NCBI GenBank assembly: GCA_910588155.1
Contig: CAJUPB010000003.1
Span: 114,277-178,276 of the forward strand
Length of the DNA: 64,000 bases
Direction: 5' to 3'
Source: an uncultured Christensenellaceae bacterium
GTDB lineage: Bacteria; Bacillota; Clostridia; Christensenellales; Pumilibacteraceae
In this document: positions 30,856-39,566 of the stretch, in pieces
How the letters are laid out: every line of letters begins with the position of its first letter
Numbering within the stretch: position 1 is the stretch's first letter
The notes under the pieces: generated by a model
What the model saw: the letters and a program-made list of their open reading frames with translations, nothing else
Told to the model about the DNA's origin: nothing
The model's database searches: none
Made by a program: the position numbers and the translations under genes

Positions 30856-32154
30856 TTATCCGAAAATTCTGAAAGAGTGCGGCGGCACTTCCGCCCTGCC
30901 GTTTTCGTTTCTGCCGTCGATTAAATCCACGACATTGCCCGCCGTGTCCACAGTTACGGCATTGTCTGAGATATTAACCGCAAGGACGGTTTTCTCCTCG
31001 CCGCAGGCACGGCGGATTGCGAAATATTCGTTGTTCAACGTCACTTTTTCGTAGTCGCCGATTTTCAGGCTGTCCCTCGTATTTTTCAGGCTTATAAGTT
31101 TTTTCAAGATGTCCGTAAGTTCCGTGTTCTTGTTTCTGTCCACGTCGCTCATCTTCGGACGCAAATGCACGTCGCCGTCGCCCTTGACTCCCTCCGCCGC
31201 ATATTCGCTTCCGTAATAAATACACGGTATGCCCGGCATTGCGAAAAGTATGGCGTAAGCCGCCGCCGCATTGCGCTTGTCCGAAAGCACGCTGTACAGG
31301 CGGGGCACGTCGTGATTGTCGGCAAAATTCAAAAGATGTCTGCCCTTATACAGCGACCACGGAGTATTTGCGAACTGCCGAGAAAGAGAGTGTTCTATTT
31401 CGAACAGGTTTTTGCTGTTAATTGCGGAGTACAGACCTTTGTAACATTCGTAATTGGTCACGGAATCGACGCCGCAGTTCAGCAGTCGGTTGTAATCGCC
31501 GTGTATGGCTTCCGCCGCAAGAAAAAAGTCGTCCTTTTTGCTCTTGCACACGCCGCTCAAATCCCGTATGAAATCCTCCGGCAAACCGTAGCACACGTCC
31601 AATCGCAGACCGTCTATATCGAACTCGTCTATATAAAACCGCACGGCGTCGAACAGAAAGTTTCGGACTGCTTCGTTGTGAAGATTCAGTTTGACAAGTT
31701 CGTAATGCCCTTCCCAACCCTCGTAGTAAAATCCGTCGTTATACGCGCCGTTGCCGTTGAAATCTATATGAAACCAATCTTTGTACGGCGAGTCCCATTT
31801 CTTTTCCGCTACGTCCTTAAACTGCGGAAACTCTCTGCCCACGTGGTTGAACACTCCGTCGAGAACGACTTTTATTCCGCAGTCGTGACATCTTTTCACA
31901 AAACGTTTCAAATCGGCATTGTCGCCGAGACGACAGTCCGTGTTGTAAAAATCGGCGGTATCGTAACCGTGCGCGGCGGACTGAAACAGCGGGTTCAACA
32001 GCAATGCGCCGATACCCATATCCTGCAATCTCGGCAACTCGTCTTCAATGAGATTGAGTCTGTGCCTGACCGCGCCGAAATCGTTCTGTCTTTCCGCGCC
32101 GCAAAATCCGAGCGGATATATCTGATAAAATACTTTTTCCTGCCACCACAACAT
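30856..32154 (-). CDS. Intracellular GH13 alpha-glycosidase (alpha-amylase/cyclomaltodextrinase type)
   Basis: 432 residues from the ATG at 32154 (GAGGAG 9 nt upstream); the frame is open further but without a ribosome site. It hydrolyses alpha-glucosidic bonds in maltodextrins. GH13 regions: region I VVLDGVFNHVG, region II DGLRLDVCYGL with nucleophile Asp, region III FFLAAEAIHG with acid/base Glu, and region IV NFADNHDVPRL. There is no signal peptide and no starch-binding module; the fold is a bare TIM barrel with a short C-terminal sheet (VNISDNAVTVDTAG). It lies between the MBL gene (14 nt) and htpG (36 nt). Confidence 0.92.
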   Translation of the reverse strand: MLWWQEKVFYQIYPLGFCGAERQNDFGAVRHRLNLIEDELPRLQDMGIGALLLNPLFQSAAHGYDTADFYNTDCRLGDNADLKRFVKRCHDCGIKVVLDGVFNHVGREFPQFKDVAEKKWDSPYKDWFHIDFNGNGAYNDGFYYEGWEGHYELVKLNLHNEAVRNFLFDAVRFYIDEFDIDGLRLDVCYGLPEDFIRDLSGVCKSKKDDFFLAAEAIHGDYNRLLNCGVDSVTNYECYKGLYSAINSKNLFEIEHSLSRQFANTPWSLYKGRHLLNFADNHDVPRLYSVLSDKRNAAAAYAILFAMPGIPCIYYGSEYAAEGVKGDGDVHLRPKMSDVDRNKNTELTDILKKLISLKNTRDSLKIGDYEKVTLNNEYFAIRRACGEEKTVLAVNISDNAVTVDTAGNVVDLIDGRNENGRAEVPPHSFRIFG

Positions 32155-32168
32155 TGTTTCGGCTCTCC

Positions 32169-33479
32169 TCAATCTCTCTTTCTTCCGCGCTTTCCTCCCG
32201 CAAACAGCGGCAGGACCAGCAACAATATTCCGACGACTATTATAACCGTCACGACTATTTCCAACCAAGTCACGTTCACTGCGCCCAGCGATGCCGTTTT
32301 TTGAGTTCTGACCACATCCGCGCCGACATACAATGCGTATGCTCCGCTTTCCTTGTCGAACTTGATACTCATTGCTATATCGCCGTTGACGTCGGTTCGC
32401 AAAATGTTTTCCTGCGAAAAGCCGAGCGCCGCCAATCTGTCCAAAACCTCTTTGTGCGGATGCCCGTATTTATTGTCGAGACCGCAGCTTATGATTACGC
32501 GAACGTCCTTTCGGCTTTCTTTCGTCGTCATCGTTTTCAAATAGCTTTCGGACGACGAGGTGCGGCTGCCGTGATGTCCGAGCTTTATTGCCTGCACGGT
32601 GAATGTGTCGTCGAAAATCGCATACCGTCCCTCTTTTTGAGACGCCTTTTCCACAAAATCGGCTTCGGCTTCCTTTTCGGCATCGCCCGAAAGCGCGACG
32701 CGGTTGTCCTCGTATTCGAGAATTATAATCGGCGAATAATTATTGTAATCGGAATATCTGTCTTTGACGGGCGCATAAAAGTTTATTTCGTAATAACCCT
32801 CGTCGCCGTCTTTCAAGCCGTCGGGCTTTATGACGTTTGTTTCGTCGTCCAAAGCGTTCGTGACCACGCCCTTTGCTCCCGCCGCATATCCCGCCGTTAT
32901 TGCGTCGGCATAAGTCGCGGTGTCTTTTCCGTTATAGTTTCCGTACAGTTCGGACTTTCCCGGGTCGGCGATTTTCGTTGCCTCTTGATTCGGGCGGTAA
33001 AAACTGCCCGTCACGGGAAAGCGGTTCAAGACGTCTTTCATCTCGCCGCAGTGGTCGGAATCGGAATGAGTGATTACGACAATATCGAAGAAAGCAATTG
33101 TTTTGCCTTCGTCGTCTTTGACGTTTTCGTCTATGTACTTAATAAGTTTGTCTTCTCTGTCCTTTTCGCCGCTGTCGATTAGCATATTCTTTCCGTCGGG
33201 AAGTTCCACAACGCAAGCGTCGCCCTGTCCGACGTCCACGAAATGCAGATTCAAATCTCCGCCGCTGCCCGTCAGCACGGTTTCCGTGTTCATACCGTCG
33301 TATCGGTTTTCGTCCACCTTTTTCAATCCGAGAGCCGCGTTTATTTCGTTCTGCCAAAAAAGACTGATTGCCAGCGCCGCGCCGATTATCAAAAAGATTA
33401 TCAGCCGAGTCGCAAACGGTATTTTCGATACGGTTTTCGCCGCCTGTTTTTCCGCTCTTTTATTGCGTCTGTTTGCCAT
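32169..33479 (-). CDS. ComEC-type metallo-beta-lactamase-fold protein with two membrane anchors
   Basis: 436 residues. A basic start and a membrane helix (about 24-42) precede an external metallo-beta-lactamase domain of the ComEC/Rec2 kind: NLHFVDVGQGDACVVELPDGK, then the metal motif THSDSDHCGE, later IILEYEDNRVALSGDAEKEA and KLGHHGSRTSSSESYL. A second helix closes the protein (about 405-428) before a KRGRKRD tail. ComEC's channel domain is absent, so DNA transport is unlikely; surface nuclease or phosphodiesterase activity is plausible. Soluble or single-anchor homologues are common in Firmicutes. It is flanked in the operon by patatin (38 nt) and GH13 (14 nt). Confidence 0.85.
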   Translation of the reverse strand: MANRRNKRAEKQAAKTVSKIPFATRLIIFLIIGAALAISLFWQNEINAALGLKKVDENRYDGMNTETVLTGSGGDLNLHFVDVGQGDACVVELPDGKNMLIDSGEKDREDKLIKYIDENVKDDEGKTIAFFDIVVITHSDSDHCGEMKDVLNRFPVTGSFYRPNQEATKIADPGKSELYGNYNGKDTATYADAITAGYAAGAKGVVTNALDDETNVIKPDGLKDGDEGYYEINFYAPVKDRYSDYNNYSPIIILEYEDNRVALSGDAEKEAEADFVEKASQKEGRYAIFDDTFTVQAIKLGHHGSRTSSSESYLKTMTTKESRKDVRVIISCGLDNKYGHPHKEVLDRLAALGFSQENILRTDVNGDIAMSIKFDKESGAYALYVGADVVRTQKTASLGAVNVTWLEIVVTVIIVVGILLLVLPLFAGGKRGRKRD

Positions 33480-33517
33480 AGCGTTTTCTCCTATACGTTT
33501 ATTCTATTCGTTCCGAG

Positions 33518-34303
33518 TCAAAGTTGTTTTATTCTGTCGATGAATTTCAGTGCCTGTTCGTAGCCCAAATCAATCATTTCGCGCCAACCGTCTTTCGACG
33601 AAGACGAAAACTTTTTCAAATCCGGCGCAATGACGAGGTCGGAGTTTTTCAATCCCGACACCGACGAATTCGCGGTCATAATGGACAGCGTTCCTTTCAG
33701 CACGGACAGCCAGCCGAGGTCTTTCGTGCCGCCGCCCCTCGTGGGATTTACGTCGACAGTGACCACCTTTTCCGCTCCGAGCATTTTGCACACATCGGCC
33801 GGTATATTGTTCAGCAGTCCTCCGTCCACAAGATGACGGTTGCCGTATATGACGGGCTTGAACAGAAGCGGAACCGCAGACGAAGCGGACACCGCTATCG
33901 ACACGTCGCCGCGGTCTATGATTATCTGTTTTGCGTCCACAAGGTCTACCGCCACGCAAGCGAATTTTCTTTGGAAATCTTCTATATTTCTTTTTCCGAT
34001 TGCGTCCGTCACGATTCTGCCTATTTTGGAAGCGTCGTTCGGCGTGACGATAATGCCGTTGTGGACGGCTTTCAAGTCCAGCTTTTCGCCGCACTCTTTC
34101 ATTTGGCTGCTTGTCAGTCCCGCGGCGTACATCGCGCCGACGATACTGCCCGCCGAAACTCCGACAACGGTATCGAACGATATGCCGTTTTCCTCAAACG
34201 CCTTAATCGCGCCGACGTGAGCGAAACCTCTCGCCCCTCCGCCCGACAGACAAAGTCCGACCTTGCTTTCCTTTTTCTTTTTGAATCTGTCGAAAAAGCC
34301 CAC
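33518..34303 (-). CDS. Patatin-like phospholipase (RssA/YlbK type)
   Basis: 261 residues. Oxyanion loop GGGARGFAHVG at 21-31, nucleophile Ser50 in GVSAGS, and the Asp of the catalytic dyad in HLVDGGLLNNIPADV. It is a serine acyl hydrolase likely active on membrane lipids or acyl esters. There is no signal peptide; the Lys-rich start (MGFFDRFKKKKESK) may bind membranes. It starts 3 nt after the truA stop and is followed by the MBL gene. Confidence 0.92.
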   Translation of the reverse strand: MGFFDRFKKKKESKVGLCLSGGGARGFAHVGAIKAFEENGISFDTVVGVSAGSIVGAMYAAGLTSSQMKECGEKLDLKAVHNGIIVTPNDASKIGRIVTDAIGKRNIEDFQRKFACVAVDLVDAKQIIIDRGDVSIAVSASSAVPLLFKPVIYGNRHLVDGGLLNNIPADVCKMLGAEKVVTVDVNPTRGGGTKDLGWLSVLKGTLSIMTANSSVSGLKNSDLVIAPDLKKFSSSSKDGWREMIDLGYEQALKFIDRIKQL

Positions 34304-34306
34304 TGC

Positions 34307-35047
34307 TTACTCCTCTTTGTATTTCTGACTTTTGAGATACAGCCCGAAGGCAGGCGCCGTCCCTTTTACCTGCGTTCTGTCCTTTGCCGCAATCAGGTCG
34401 TCGATTTCGGTTTCCGTCAATTTTCCTCGCCCGGCGGCTTCGACCGCGGAAGTCATTATTCGCACCATATTGTAGAGAAAACCGTTTGCCGTCGTTTCGA
34501 AAACTATGAACCCGTCCTTTTCGTATACGTCCGCGCCCGACACTCTGCGTATGCTGCTCGCCGTGTCCGAACCGCCTGCCATAAACGACTTGAAGTCCTT
34601 CTCTCCGACAAATCGCTTTGCCGCGCTTTTCATTCTTCCGACATCGATATTCGGGTCCACCGCCCAAGCTCTATCAGTCAAAACCGCTCTTTCGGGCGCG
34701 CGGTACATCAGATATATATAGCTCTTTTCCACACAGTCGAATCTTGCGTGAAAATCGTTCCTCGTCTTTTGCGCATTCAACACCCTTATGTCCGACGCAA
34801 GAAAATGATTCAGTCCGCCGACAAGTCTTTTCGGCTCCCATTCTTTCGAAAGGTCGAAATGCGCGGTCTGACACAACGCGTGCACGCCGGCGTCCGTTCT
34901 GCCGCTTCCGACAACCGACGTCTTTTCTCCCGTCAGTTCAAAAACGGCTTTTTCTATTTCGCCCTGCACGGTTTTTCGATTCGGCTGCACCTGCCAACCG
35001 CCGTATGCCGTGCCGACATAATCTGCGTTTATTCTGTAACGAAACAT
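34307..35047 (-). CDS. truA: tRNA pseudouridine(38-40) synthase
   Basis: 246 residues from ATG 35047, 2 nt after the ecfT stop. Catalytic Asp52 lies in VGSGRTDAGVHALCQTAHF. Other marks are GTAYGGWQVQPNRKTVQGE, FHARFDCVEKSYIYLMYRAP and GFLYNMVRIMTSAV. Normal length (about 245). TruA sits directly after the ECF energy-coupling module in many Firmicutes, which supports both assignments. Confidence 0.96.
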   Translation of the reverse strand: MFRYRINADYVGTAYGGWQVQPNRKTVQGEIEKAVFELTGEKTSVVGSGRTDAGVHALCQTAHFDLSKEWEPKRLVGGLNHFLASDIRVLNAQKTRNDFHARFDCVEKSYIYLMYRAPERAVLTDRAWAVDPNIDVGRMKSAAKRFVGEKDFKSFMAGGSDTASSIRRVSGADVYEKDGFIVFETTANGFLYNMVRIMTSAVEAAGRGKLTETEIDDLIAAKDRTQVKGTAPAFGLYLKSQKYKEE

Positions 35048-35049
35048 AC

Positions 35050-35886
35050 TCACACCAATACCGCGATAAACGTCCACCCAAACCAATTGAATTTCAAAAA
35101 CAACATCGCCGTCAACAAGACCGCCATAAAAAACAGCATAAGAAAATCCGTGAATCGGAACTTCAAAACTCGCATTCTCGTGCGTCCTTTCGCTCCGCGG
35201 TAACATCTGCTGTCCATAGCGTCCGCCAAGTCGTCGGCTCTTCTGAAAGACGACACAAACAGAGGGATAAGCACGGGGAGCATTGCCTTTGCCCGTTTGA
35301 ATATATTGCCGCTGTCGAAGTCTGCGCAACGTGCCTTTTGCGCGTTTATAATCTTGTCCGTCTCTTCCATCAAAGTGGGGATAAGGCGCAGAGCAATGCT
35401 CATTACAATCGCGAGCGCGTGCACGGGAACTTTTATGAGTGCAAGCGGTTTCAAAAGACTCTCCACTCCGTCCGTCAATTCCATAGGAGTCGTCGTCAGC
35501 GTCAGAAGCGCGGGACCGAGTACCAACAGCAACAGTCTTATGCACAATTTGACGGAAACAAAAAGTCTGTCCCAATATAGGTGGAATATGCCCCATTCCC
35601 AAATCAGTTTGTCTGCCTCGCCCTTAACGAACAGAAACGTGAAAAGAAAGGTAAATATCAGCAAGAACAGCACGGCTTTGACCGACTTCAACACCTTGCC
35701 GAGCGGCACTTTCGAAATCAGCACGATTATCAAAAGAAACAGCGCGGCTATGCCGAAGCCCGTAAACGTATCAATAAAAAACAGCGTAACTATATAAAAG
35801 ATGACCGACAGCAGTTTGGCTCTGGGGTCGAGTCTGTGTATGGGGCTGGAAACGGGATAGTACTGTCCGAAACTTACGTCGCGCAT
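35050..35886 (-). CDS. ecfT: ECF transporter T component
   Basis: 278 residues with about five to six membrane helices (first at about 26-64, last at about 255-275). The N-terminal SSPIHRLDPRAKLLSVIFYI and the cytoplasmic coupling helices with SFRRADDLADAMDSRCYRG, the Ala-Arg-Gly-type motif contacting the ATPases, are typical. It forms the shared scaffold linking EcfA1/EcfA2 to vitamin-specific S proteins, none of which is encoded in this window. Its start overlaps the end of ecfA2 by 13 nt. Confidence 0.93.
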   Translation of the reverse strand: MRDVSFGQYYPVSSPIHRLDPRAKLLSVIFYIVTLFFIDTFTGFGIAALFLLIIVLISKVPLGKVLKSVKAVLFLLIFTFLFTFLFVKGEADKLIWEWGIFHLYWDRLFVSVKLCIRLLLLVLGPALLTLTTTPMELTDGVESLLKPLALIKVPVHALAIVMSIALRLIPTLMEETDKIINAQKARCADFDSGNIFKRAKAMLPVLIPLFVSSFRRADDLADAMDSRCYRGAKGRTRMRVLKFRFTDFLMLFFMAVLLTAMLFLKFNWFGWTFIAVLV

Positions 35887-36746
35887 TTATTTGCCTCCCC
35901 GCCGCCGAGTGCGCGCTCTATCGCCTTGACGAGCTCGTCGATTTTGACTATACCGCGGTCTATATCGAATCCCCTGTCGGCGAGCCGCCCCGCAATCGAA
36001 GTCACTTTCGGCACGGACAGCCCCAAACTTTTCAACAGTTCGCCCTTGCCGAAAAGCTCGTTCGGGGTGAACACGCCGTAAAGTTTGCCGTCGCTCATAA
36101 CCGCAATCTTATTGCAATATTCGGCGACTTCGTCCATATTGTGGCTTATCATAACCGTGGTCGGGCAACTGCTTCTGACATTCAAAACGAGATTCATAAT
36201 CTCGCGTTTTCCTTTCGGGTCGAGTCCCGCCGTGGGTTCGTCCAGCACCAAAACTTTGGGGCGCATAGCCAGCACGCCGGCAAGCGCGACGCGTCTTTTC
36301 TGCCCGCCCGAAAGTTCGAAAGGAGAACGCTCTTTTACTTCATCGTAATCGAGTCCGACCAGCTCTATCGCTTCTTTTACCCGTTCTTTGCATTCGCCGT
36401 CCGACAAACCGATATTTCGGCAGCCGAACTCAACGTCTTTTTCCACAGTATCGGCAAACAACTGATATTCGGGATATTGAAAGACCATCCCGACTTTGCT
36501 GCGCAAAGCCTTGAAGTCTATTTTCTTCGGCGTTATATCGACTCCGTCCACAACTATCCTGCCGCTCATAACCCTCGTCAAAGCGTTTAAATGCGACACG
36601 AGCGTGGACTTGCCCGAACCCGTGTGTCCTATGATGCCGAAAAAGTCTCCGTCCTCGATGGTGAACGTCACATCGTCGAGCGCCACTTTTTCGAAAGGAG
36701 TTTTGGGGCTGTAAACATATTTCAATTTTTCGATTTCAATTGACAT
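35874..36746 (-). CDS. ecfA2: ECF transporter ATP-binding protein A2
   Basis: 290 residues. Walker A is IIGHTGSGKSTLVSHLN, the Q-loop is MVFQYPEYQLF, the signature is FELSGGQKRRVALAG, Walker B is VLVLDEPTAGLDPKG and the switch His is MISHNMDEVAEY. VFQYPEYQLF and the C-terminal segment distinguish A2 from A1. It hydrolyses ATP to power vitamin or metal uptake through EcfT. It overlaps ecfA1 by 25 nt and ecfT by 13 nt, so stoichiometry is probably set by coupled translation. Confidence 0.95.
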   Translation of the reverse strand: MSIEIEKLKYVYSPKTPFEKVALDDVTFTIEDGDFFGIIGHTGSGKSTLVSHLNALTRVMSGRIVVDGVDITPKKIDFKALRSKVGMVFQYPEYQLFADTVEKDVEFGCRNIGLSDGECKERVKEAIELVGLDYDEVKERSPFELSGGQKRRVALAGVLAMRPKVLVLDEPTAGLDPKGKREIMNLVLNVRSSCPTTVMISHNMDEVAEYCNKIAVMSDGKLYGVFTPNELFGKGELLKSLGLSVPKVTSIAGRLADRGFDIDRGIVKIDELVKAIERALGGGEANKCAT

Positions 36747-37564
36747 AATGCGTCCGTAAGCTCCTCTTCGTCGGTTATCGCCGCAGGCAGGTCGAATCCG
36801 TCTTTTCTCAATTTTTCCGCTATGAAACCCGCGACGGGCAAATCGAGTCCCGCGCGTTTAATCTCGTCCGCCCTCTCGAAAATCTCCTTGCCGCCTTCCA
36901 TCAAAACGCCGCCGTCCGACATCACAATCATTCTGTCGGCTTTGATTGCCTCTTCCATAAAGTGCGTTATCATAACGACGGTCATCTTTTCTTCGCGGTT
37001 CAATCTCTCTATGACCGCCATAACCTCGTCTCTTCCGACGGGGTCGAGCATTGCCGTCGATTCGTCGAGAACCAACACTTTCGGCTTTATCGCCAGCACG
37101 CCCGCAATCGCGATTCTCTGTTTTTGACCGCCGCTCAAACGAAACGGCGTGCCTTTTTTGTGTTCGCTCATACCTACTGCCCGTAATGCGAAATCTACGC
37201 GCTCTCTAATCTCTTGCGGTTTCAATCCGATGTTTTCAGGTCCGAAAGCGATGTCGTCCTCTATTATGGTGGCAACCATCTGATTGTCGGGATTCTGAAA
37301 AACCACCCCGACGGTGTTTCTTATGCCGAACACTTTTGTTCTGTCGGAAGTATCGGCTCCGTCCACCAAAACTCTGCCTTCCGTCGGCAGCAAAAGCGCA
37401 TTCATCAGCTTTGCCACGGTGGACTTGCCCGAACCGTTATGCCCGACAAGCGCGACAAACTCGCCCTCCTCCACGGAGAAGGACACGTTTTTCAGCGCTC
37501 TCGTTTCCGAAGCCGAGTCCGCATTGTAGGCAAAGCCGACGTTTTGAAATTCTATTCTGCTCAC
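36722..37564 (-). CDS. ecfA1: ECF transporter ATP-binding protein A1
   Basis: 280 residues from a GTG start at 37564 (VSRIEFQNVGFAY), with AAGGA 9 nt upstream. Walker A is LVGHNGSGKSTVAKLMN, the Q-loop is VVFQNPDNQMV, the signature is FRLSGGQKQRIAIAG, Walker B is VLVLDESTAMLDPVG and the H-switch is MITHFMEEA. First gene of ecfA1-ecfA2-ecfT-truA and probably of the following five genes too, since no gap exceeds 38 nt down to htpG. Confidence 0.95.
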   Translation of the reverse strand: MSRIEFQNVGFAYNADSASETRALKNVSFSVEEGEFVALVGHNGSGKSTVAKLMNALLLPTEGRVLVDGADTSDRTKVFGIRNTVGVVFQNPDNQMVATIIEDDIAFGPENIGLKPQEIRERVDFALRAVGMSEHKKGTPFRLSGGQKQRIAIAGVLAIKPKVLVLDESTAMLDPVGRDEVMAVIERLNREEKMTVVMITHFMEEAIKADRMIVMSDGGVLMEGGKEIFERADEIKRAGLDLPVAGFIAEKLRKDGFDLPAAITDEEELTDALCQLKSKN

Positions 37565-37584
37565 TGCTTGTTTTCCTTTTAAAA

Positions 37585-37618
37585 AGAGACTTTTCGCCTT
37601 GACCAAGGCAAGCCTCTC
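37585..37618 (-). promoter_or_regulatory. Leader hairpin before ecfA1
   Basis: Nested pairing in the leader: GCCTTG (37609-37604 on the minus strand) with CAAGGC (37601-37596), extended by GAGA/TCTC, followed by TTTTT just before the ribosome site. It resembles a small terminator and might attenuate the operon. Confidence 0.35.
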
Positions 37619-37671
37619 GTTTCCCTCTCTGCCGTCGAAAACAAAACAGACCCTTTGTATTCGACTTTCAT

Positions 37672-37680
37672 ATTATACCA
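37672..37680 (-). promoter_or_regulatory. Extended -10 promoter of the ecf operon
   Basis: TGG-TATAAT on the minus strand (37680-37672) with a weak -35 (TTTGTA, 17 nt upstream). Confidence 0.6.
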
Positions 37681-37776
37681 CAAGTTTGCAAAGATACAAA
37701 CCTTTTTACCGCGGTTTTCGGTTAATTCTGTCTAAAAAGTTGTATTTGCGAACGGCGAATTTGTCCTTTAAATGGG

Positions 37777-37805
37777 TTGCCAATCGCGCAAAAAAGTGCT
37801 ATAAT
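37777..37805 (+). promoter_or_regulatory. Promoter of parA
   Basis: TTGCCA (37777-37782), 17 nt, TATAAT (37800-37805); GGAGG follows 5-10 nt before the ATG at 37844. Confidence 0.75.
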
Positions 37806-37843
37806 TTAGAAAACGCAGGATTAAGCGTCAAGGAGGGCTTCAT

Positions 37844-38662
37844 ATGTCGAAAATAATCGCGGTGGCAAACCAAAAAGGAGGCGTGGGAAAAACCACCACT
37901 TCCGTCAATCTCGCCGCATATCTCGCGATAATGAACAAACGCACGCTGCTTGTGGACATAGACCCGCAGGGCAATGCGTCCAGCGGCGTGGGCATTGAAA
38001 AGCGCAGTTTGAAGCACGCTGTATATTCTCTGCTGTGCGGAGACGCAAAGCCGTCCGAAGTCATACAAAAGACGGGCGTGGAAAAGCTGGACATCATTCC
38101 CTCGAACATCGACCTTGCCGGCGCGGAAGTGGAACTTGTATCGGCGCAAAACCGCGAAAAGGTTTTGAAAACGGCGCTGTCGCAACTTCGCAATCTTTAC
38201 GATTTTATTTTAATCGACTGTCCCCCCAGCCTAGGACTTCTGACCGTCAACGCGCTGACCGCCGCCGACAGCATTCTCATTCCCATTCAGGGAGAGTTCT
38301 TTGCACTCGAAGGGTTAAGCCAGCTTATGAACACCATTAAGCTTGCCAAAAAATATCTGAATCCGCCGTTGGAAATCGAAGGAGTGGTGCTGACTATGTA
38401 CGACCCGCGTTCCAACCTCGCAAACTCCGTCACGGAAGAGATTCTCAAATATTTCGGCAAAAGCGTTTTCCGTACGCGCATTCCCAGAAACGTGCGCTTG
38501 GGCGAAGCTCCGTCGTACGGTTTGCCCATTATGCAATTCGACCCCAAAAGCAGCGGTTCTTTGGCATATAAAGCACTGGCGGAGGAATTCTTGGCAAGAA
38601 ACAAAGTCACGGATTACACGCGCATCACGAATATGAATTCCCTGCGTCGCAGACCCGTATGA
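37844..38662 (+). CDS. ParA/Soj-family ATPase
   Basis: 272 residues. Deviant Walker A KGGVGKTTTSVNLAAYLA at 10-27 with the signature Lys, Walker A' switch DIDPQGNASSGVG, Walker B FILIDCPPSLGLLTVNAL, and the C-terminal DNA-binding basic patch typical of chromosomal Soj (RTRIPRNVRLGEAPSYG). It should form DNA-bound dimers that are released by a ParB partner. No parB follows; instead a regulator gene overlaps its stop by 4 nt. It may be the chromosomal Soj moved from Spo0J, or a ParA that positions something else. Confidence 0.92.
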   Translation: MSKIIAVANQKGGVGKTTTSVNLAAYLAIMNKRTLLVDIDPQGNASSGVGIEKRSLKHAVYSLLCGDAKPSEVIQKTGVEKLDIIPSNIDLAGAEVELVSAQNREKVLKTALSQLRNLYDFILIDCPPSLGLLTVNALTAADSILIPIQGEFFALEGLSQLMNTIKLAKKYLNPPLEIEGVVLTMYDPRSNLANSVTEEILKYFGKSVFRTRIPRNVRLGEAPSYGLPIMQFDPKSSGSLAYKALAEEFLARNKVTDYTRITNMNSLRRRPV

Positions 38663-39483
38663 GAGAAAAAATATTCAAAAAACCGCCCGTGCTCTTGCGC
38701 GTGGGTAAAAACAAAACCGATTACATACCCGCCGAGGCAGTATGCCCGGCGGATATCGTATTTTTCGGCAGAAGCGGCGCGACGATAAAAATCGGCGACT
38801 GTCTTCTTTCCCCCGTCAGCGGCGACATAGCCGTTATTTCGCGCAAAACGGAATATTCCGCGGACGTGAGCGGGCTTCCCGTCGGCGGCGCGATTTTCGT
38901 CACGATAGACGGCGCGGAAATATACGGCGATTATCTCTTTACCGGCGAAAGCGGCTTTCGTCTTGTCGCAAGCGGAGTATACCGCGGCATACTCGAAGCG
39001 TCATTTCGGCAACTGTGGAGAGAGCAGGACGACGAATATCCCGAAACGGACGTGGTTTCCGACAATCTTCTGAACGTGATACTTGCGCTGACCGCGCGGC
39101 TTATGCCCTTCGAAATACGGCCCAGAAAATCAGGCGAGGTGTTTCGGCGGGCAAAAGAATACTTCGACGAAAACTTTTTATCCGACGAAACGCTGCTCGA
39201 CGCCTGCAAAAGGCTGAACCTCGACCGATATTATCTGACGCACGTCTTTCGCAAGCAGACGGGTATGCCGCCGAAAAAATACCTTATAGAAAAGCGGTTG
39301 GAATACGCCGAACAGCTTTTGAGAATGACCGACGACGACATCATCGTGATAGCGAGACGTTGCGGCTATGCCGACCCGGCATATTTCTGCCGCCTGTTTA
39401 AACAGACCCGCGGAAAAACCGCGCTCGAATACCGCGCCAATTACAAGAAAAAGAAAGCGGAAGAGGAAAAGCAGAAGAAATAG
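38659..39483 (+). CDS. AraC-type HTH protein with a novel N-terminal domain
   Basis: 274 residues, overlapping the parA stop (ATGA). The C-terminal ~110 residues form the twin HTH of AraC/XylS proteins: RAKEYFDENFLSDETLLDAC, RYYLTHVFRKQTGMPPKKYL, then ARRCGYADPAYFCRLFKQTRG. The tail is Lys/Glu-rich. The N-terminal ~150 residues are beta-rich (FFGRSGATIKIGDCLLSPVSG, VSGLPVGGAIFVTIDGAEIYG) and are not the usual cupin; I do not recognise them. Translational coupling to a ParA ATPase is odd for this family. A terminator follows. Confidence 0.75.
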   Translation: MREKIFKKPPVLLRVGKNKTDYIPAEAVCPADIVFFGRSGATIKIGDCLLSPVSGDIAVISRKTEYSADVSGLPVGGAIFVTIDGAEIYGDYLFTGESGFRLVASGVYRGILEASFRQLWREQDDEYPETDVVSDNLLNVILALTARLMPFEIRPRKSGEVFRRAKEYFDENFLSDETLLDACKRLNLDRYYLTHVFRKQTGMPPKKYLIEKRLEYAEQLLRMTDDDIIVIARRCGYADPAYFCRLFKQTRGKTALEYRANYKKKKAEEEKQKK

Positions 39484-39494
39484 CAAAAAAGTAT

Positions 39495-39519
39495 CCACCC
39501 GTATCGCGGGTGGTTTTTT
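39495..39519 (+). terminator. Terminator of the parA-araC operon
   Basis: CCACCCG (39495-39501), 5-nt loop, CGGGTGG (39507-39513), then TTTTTT. Confidence 0.9.
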
Positions 39520-39566
39520 ATTGATTTTATTCGGTCAAACGGTTTTACCGGTCTTTTGTTTTTTGC

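Noticed and set aside
32169..33479. Competence protein ComEC
   Set aside because: Only the C-terminal metallo-beta-lactamase-like part is present; the channel domain with its many helices is missing.
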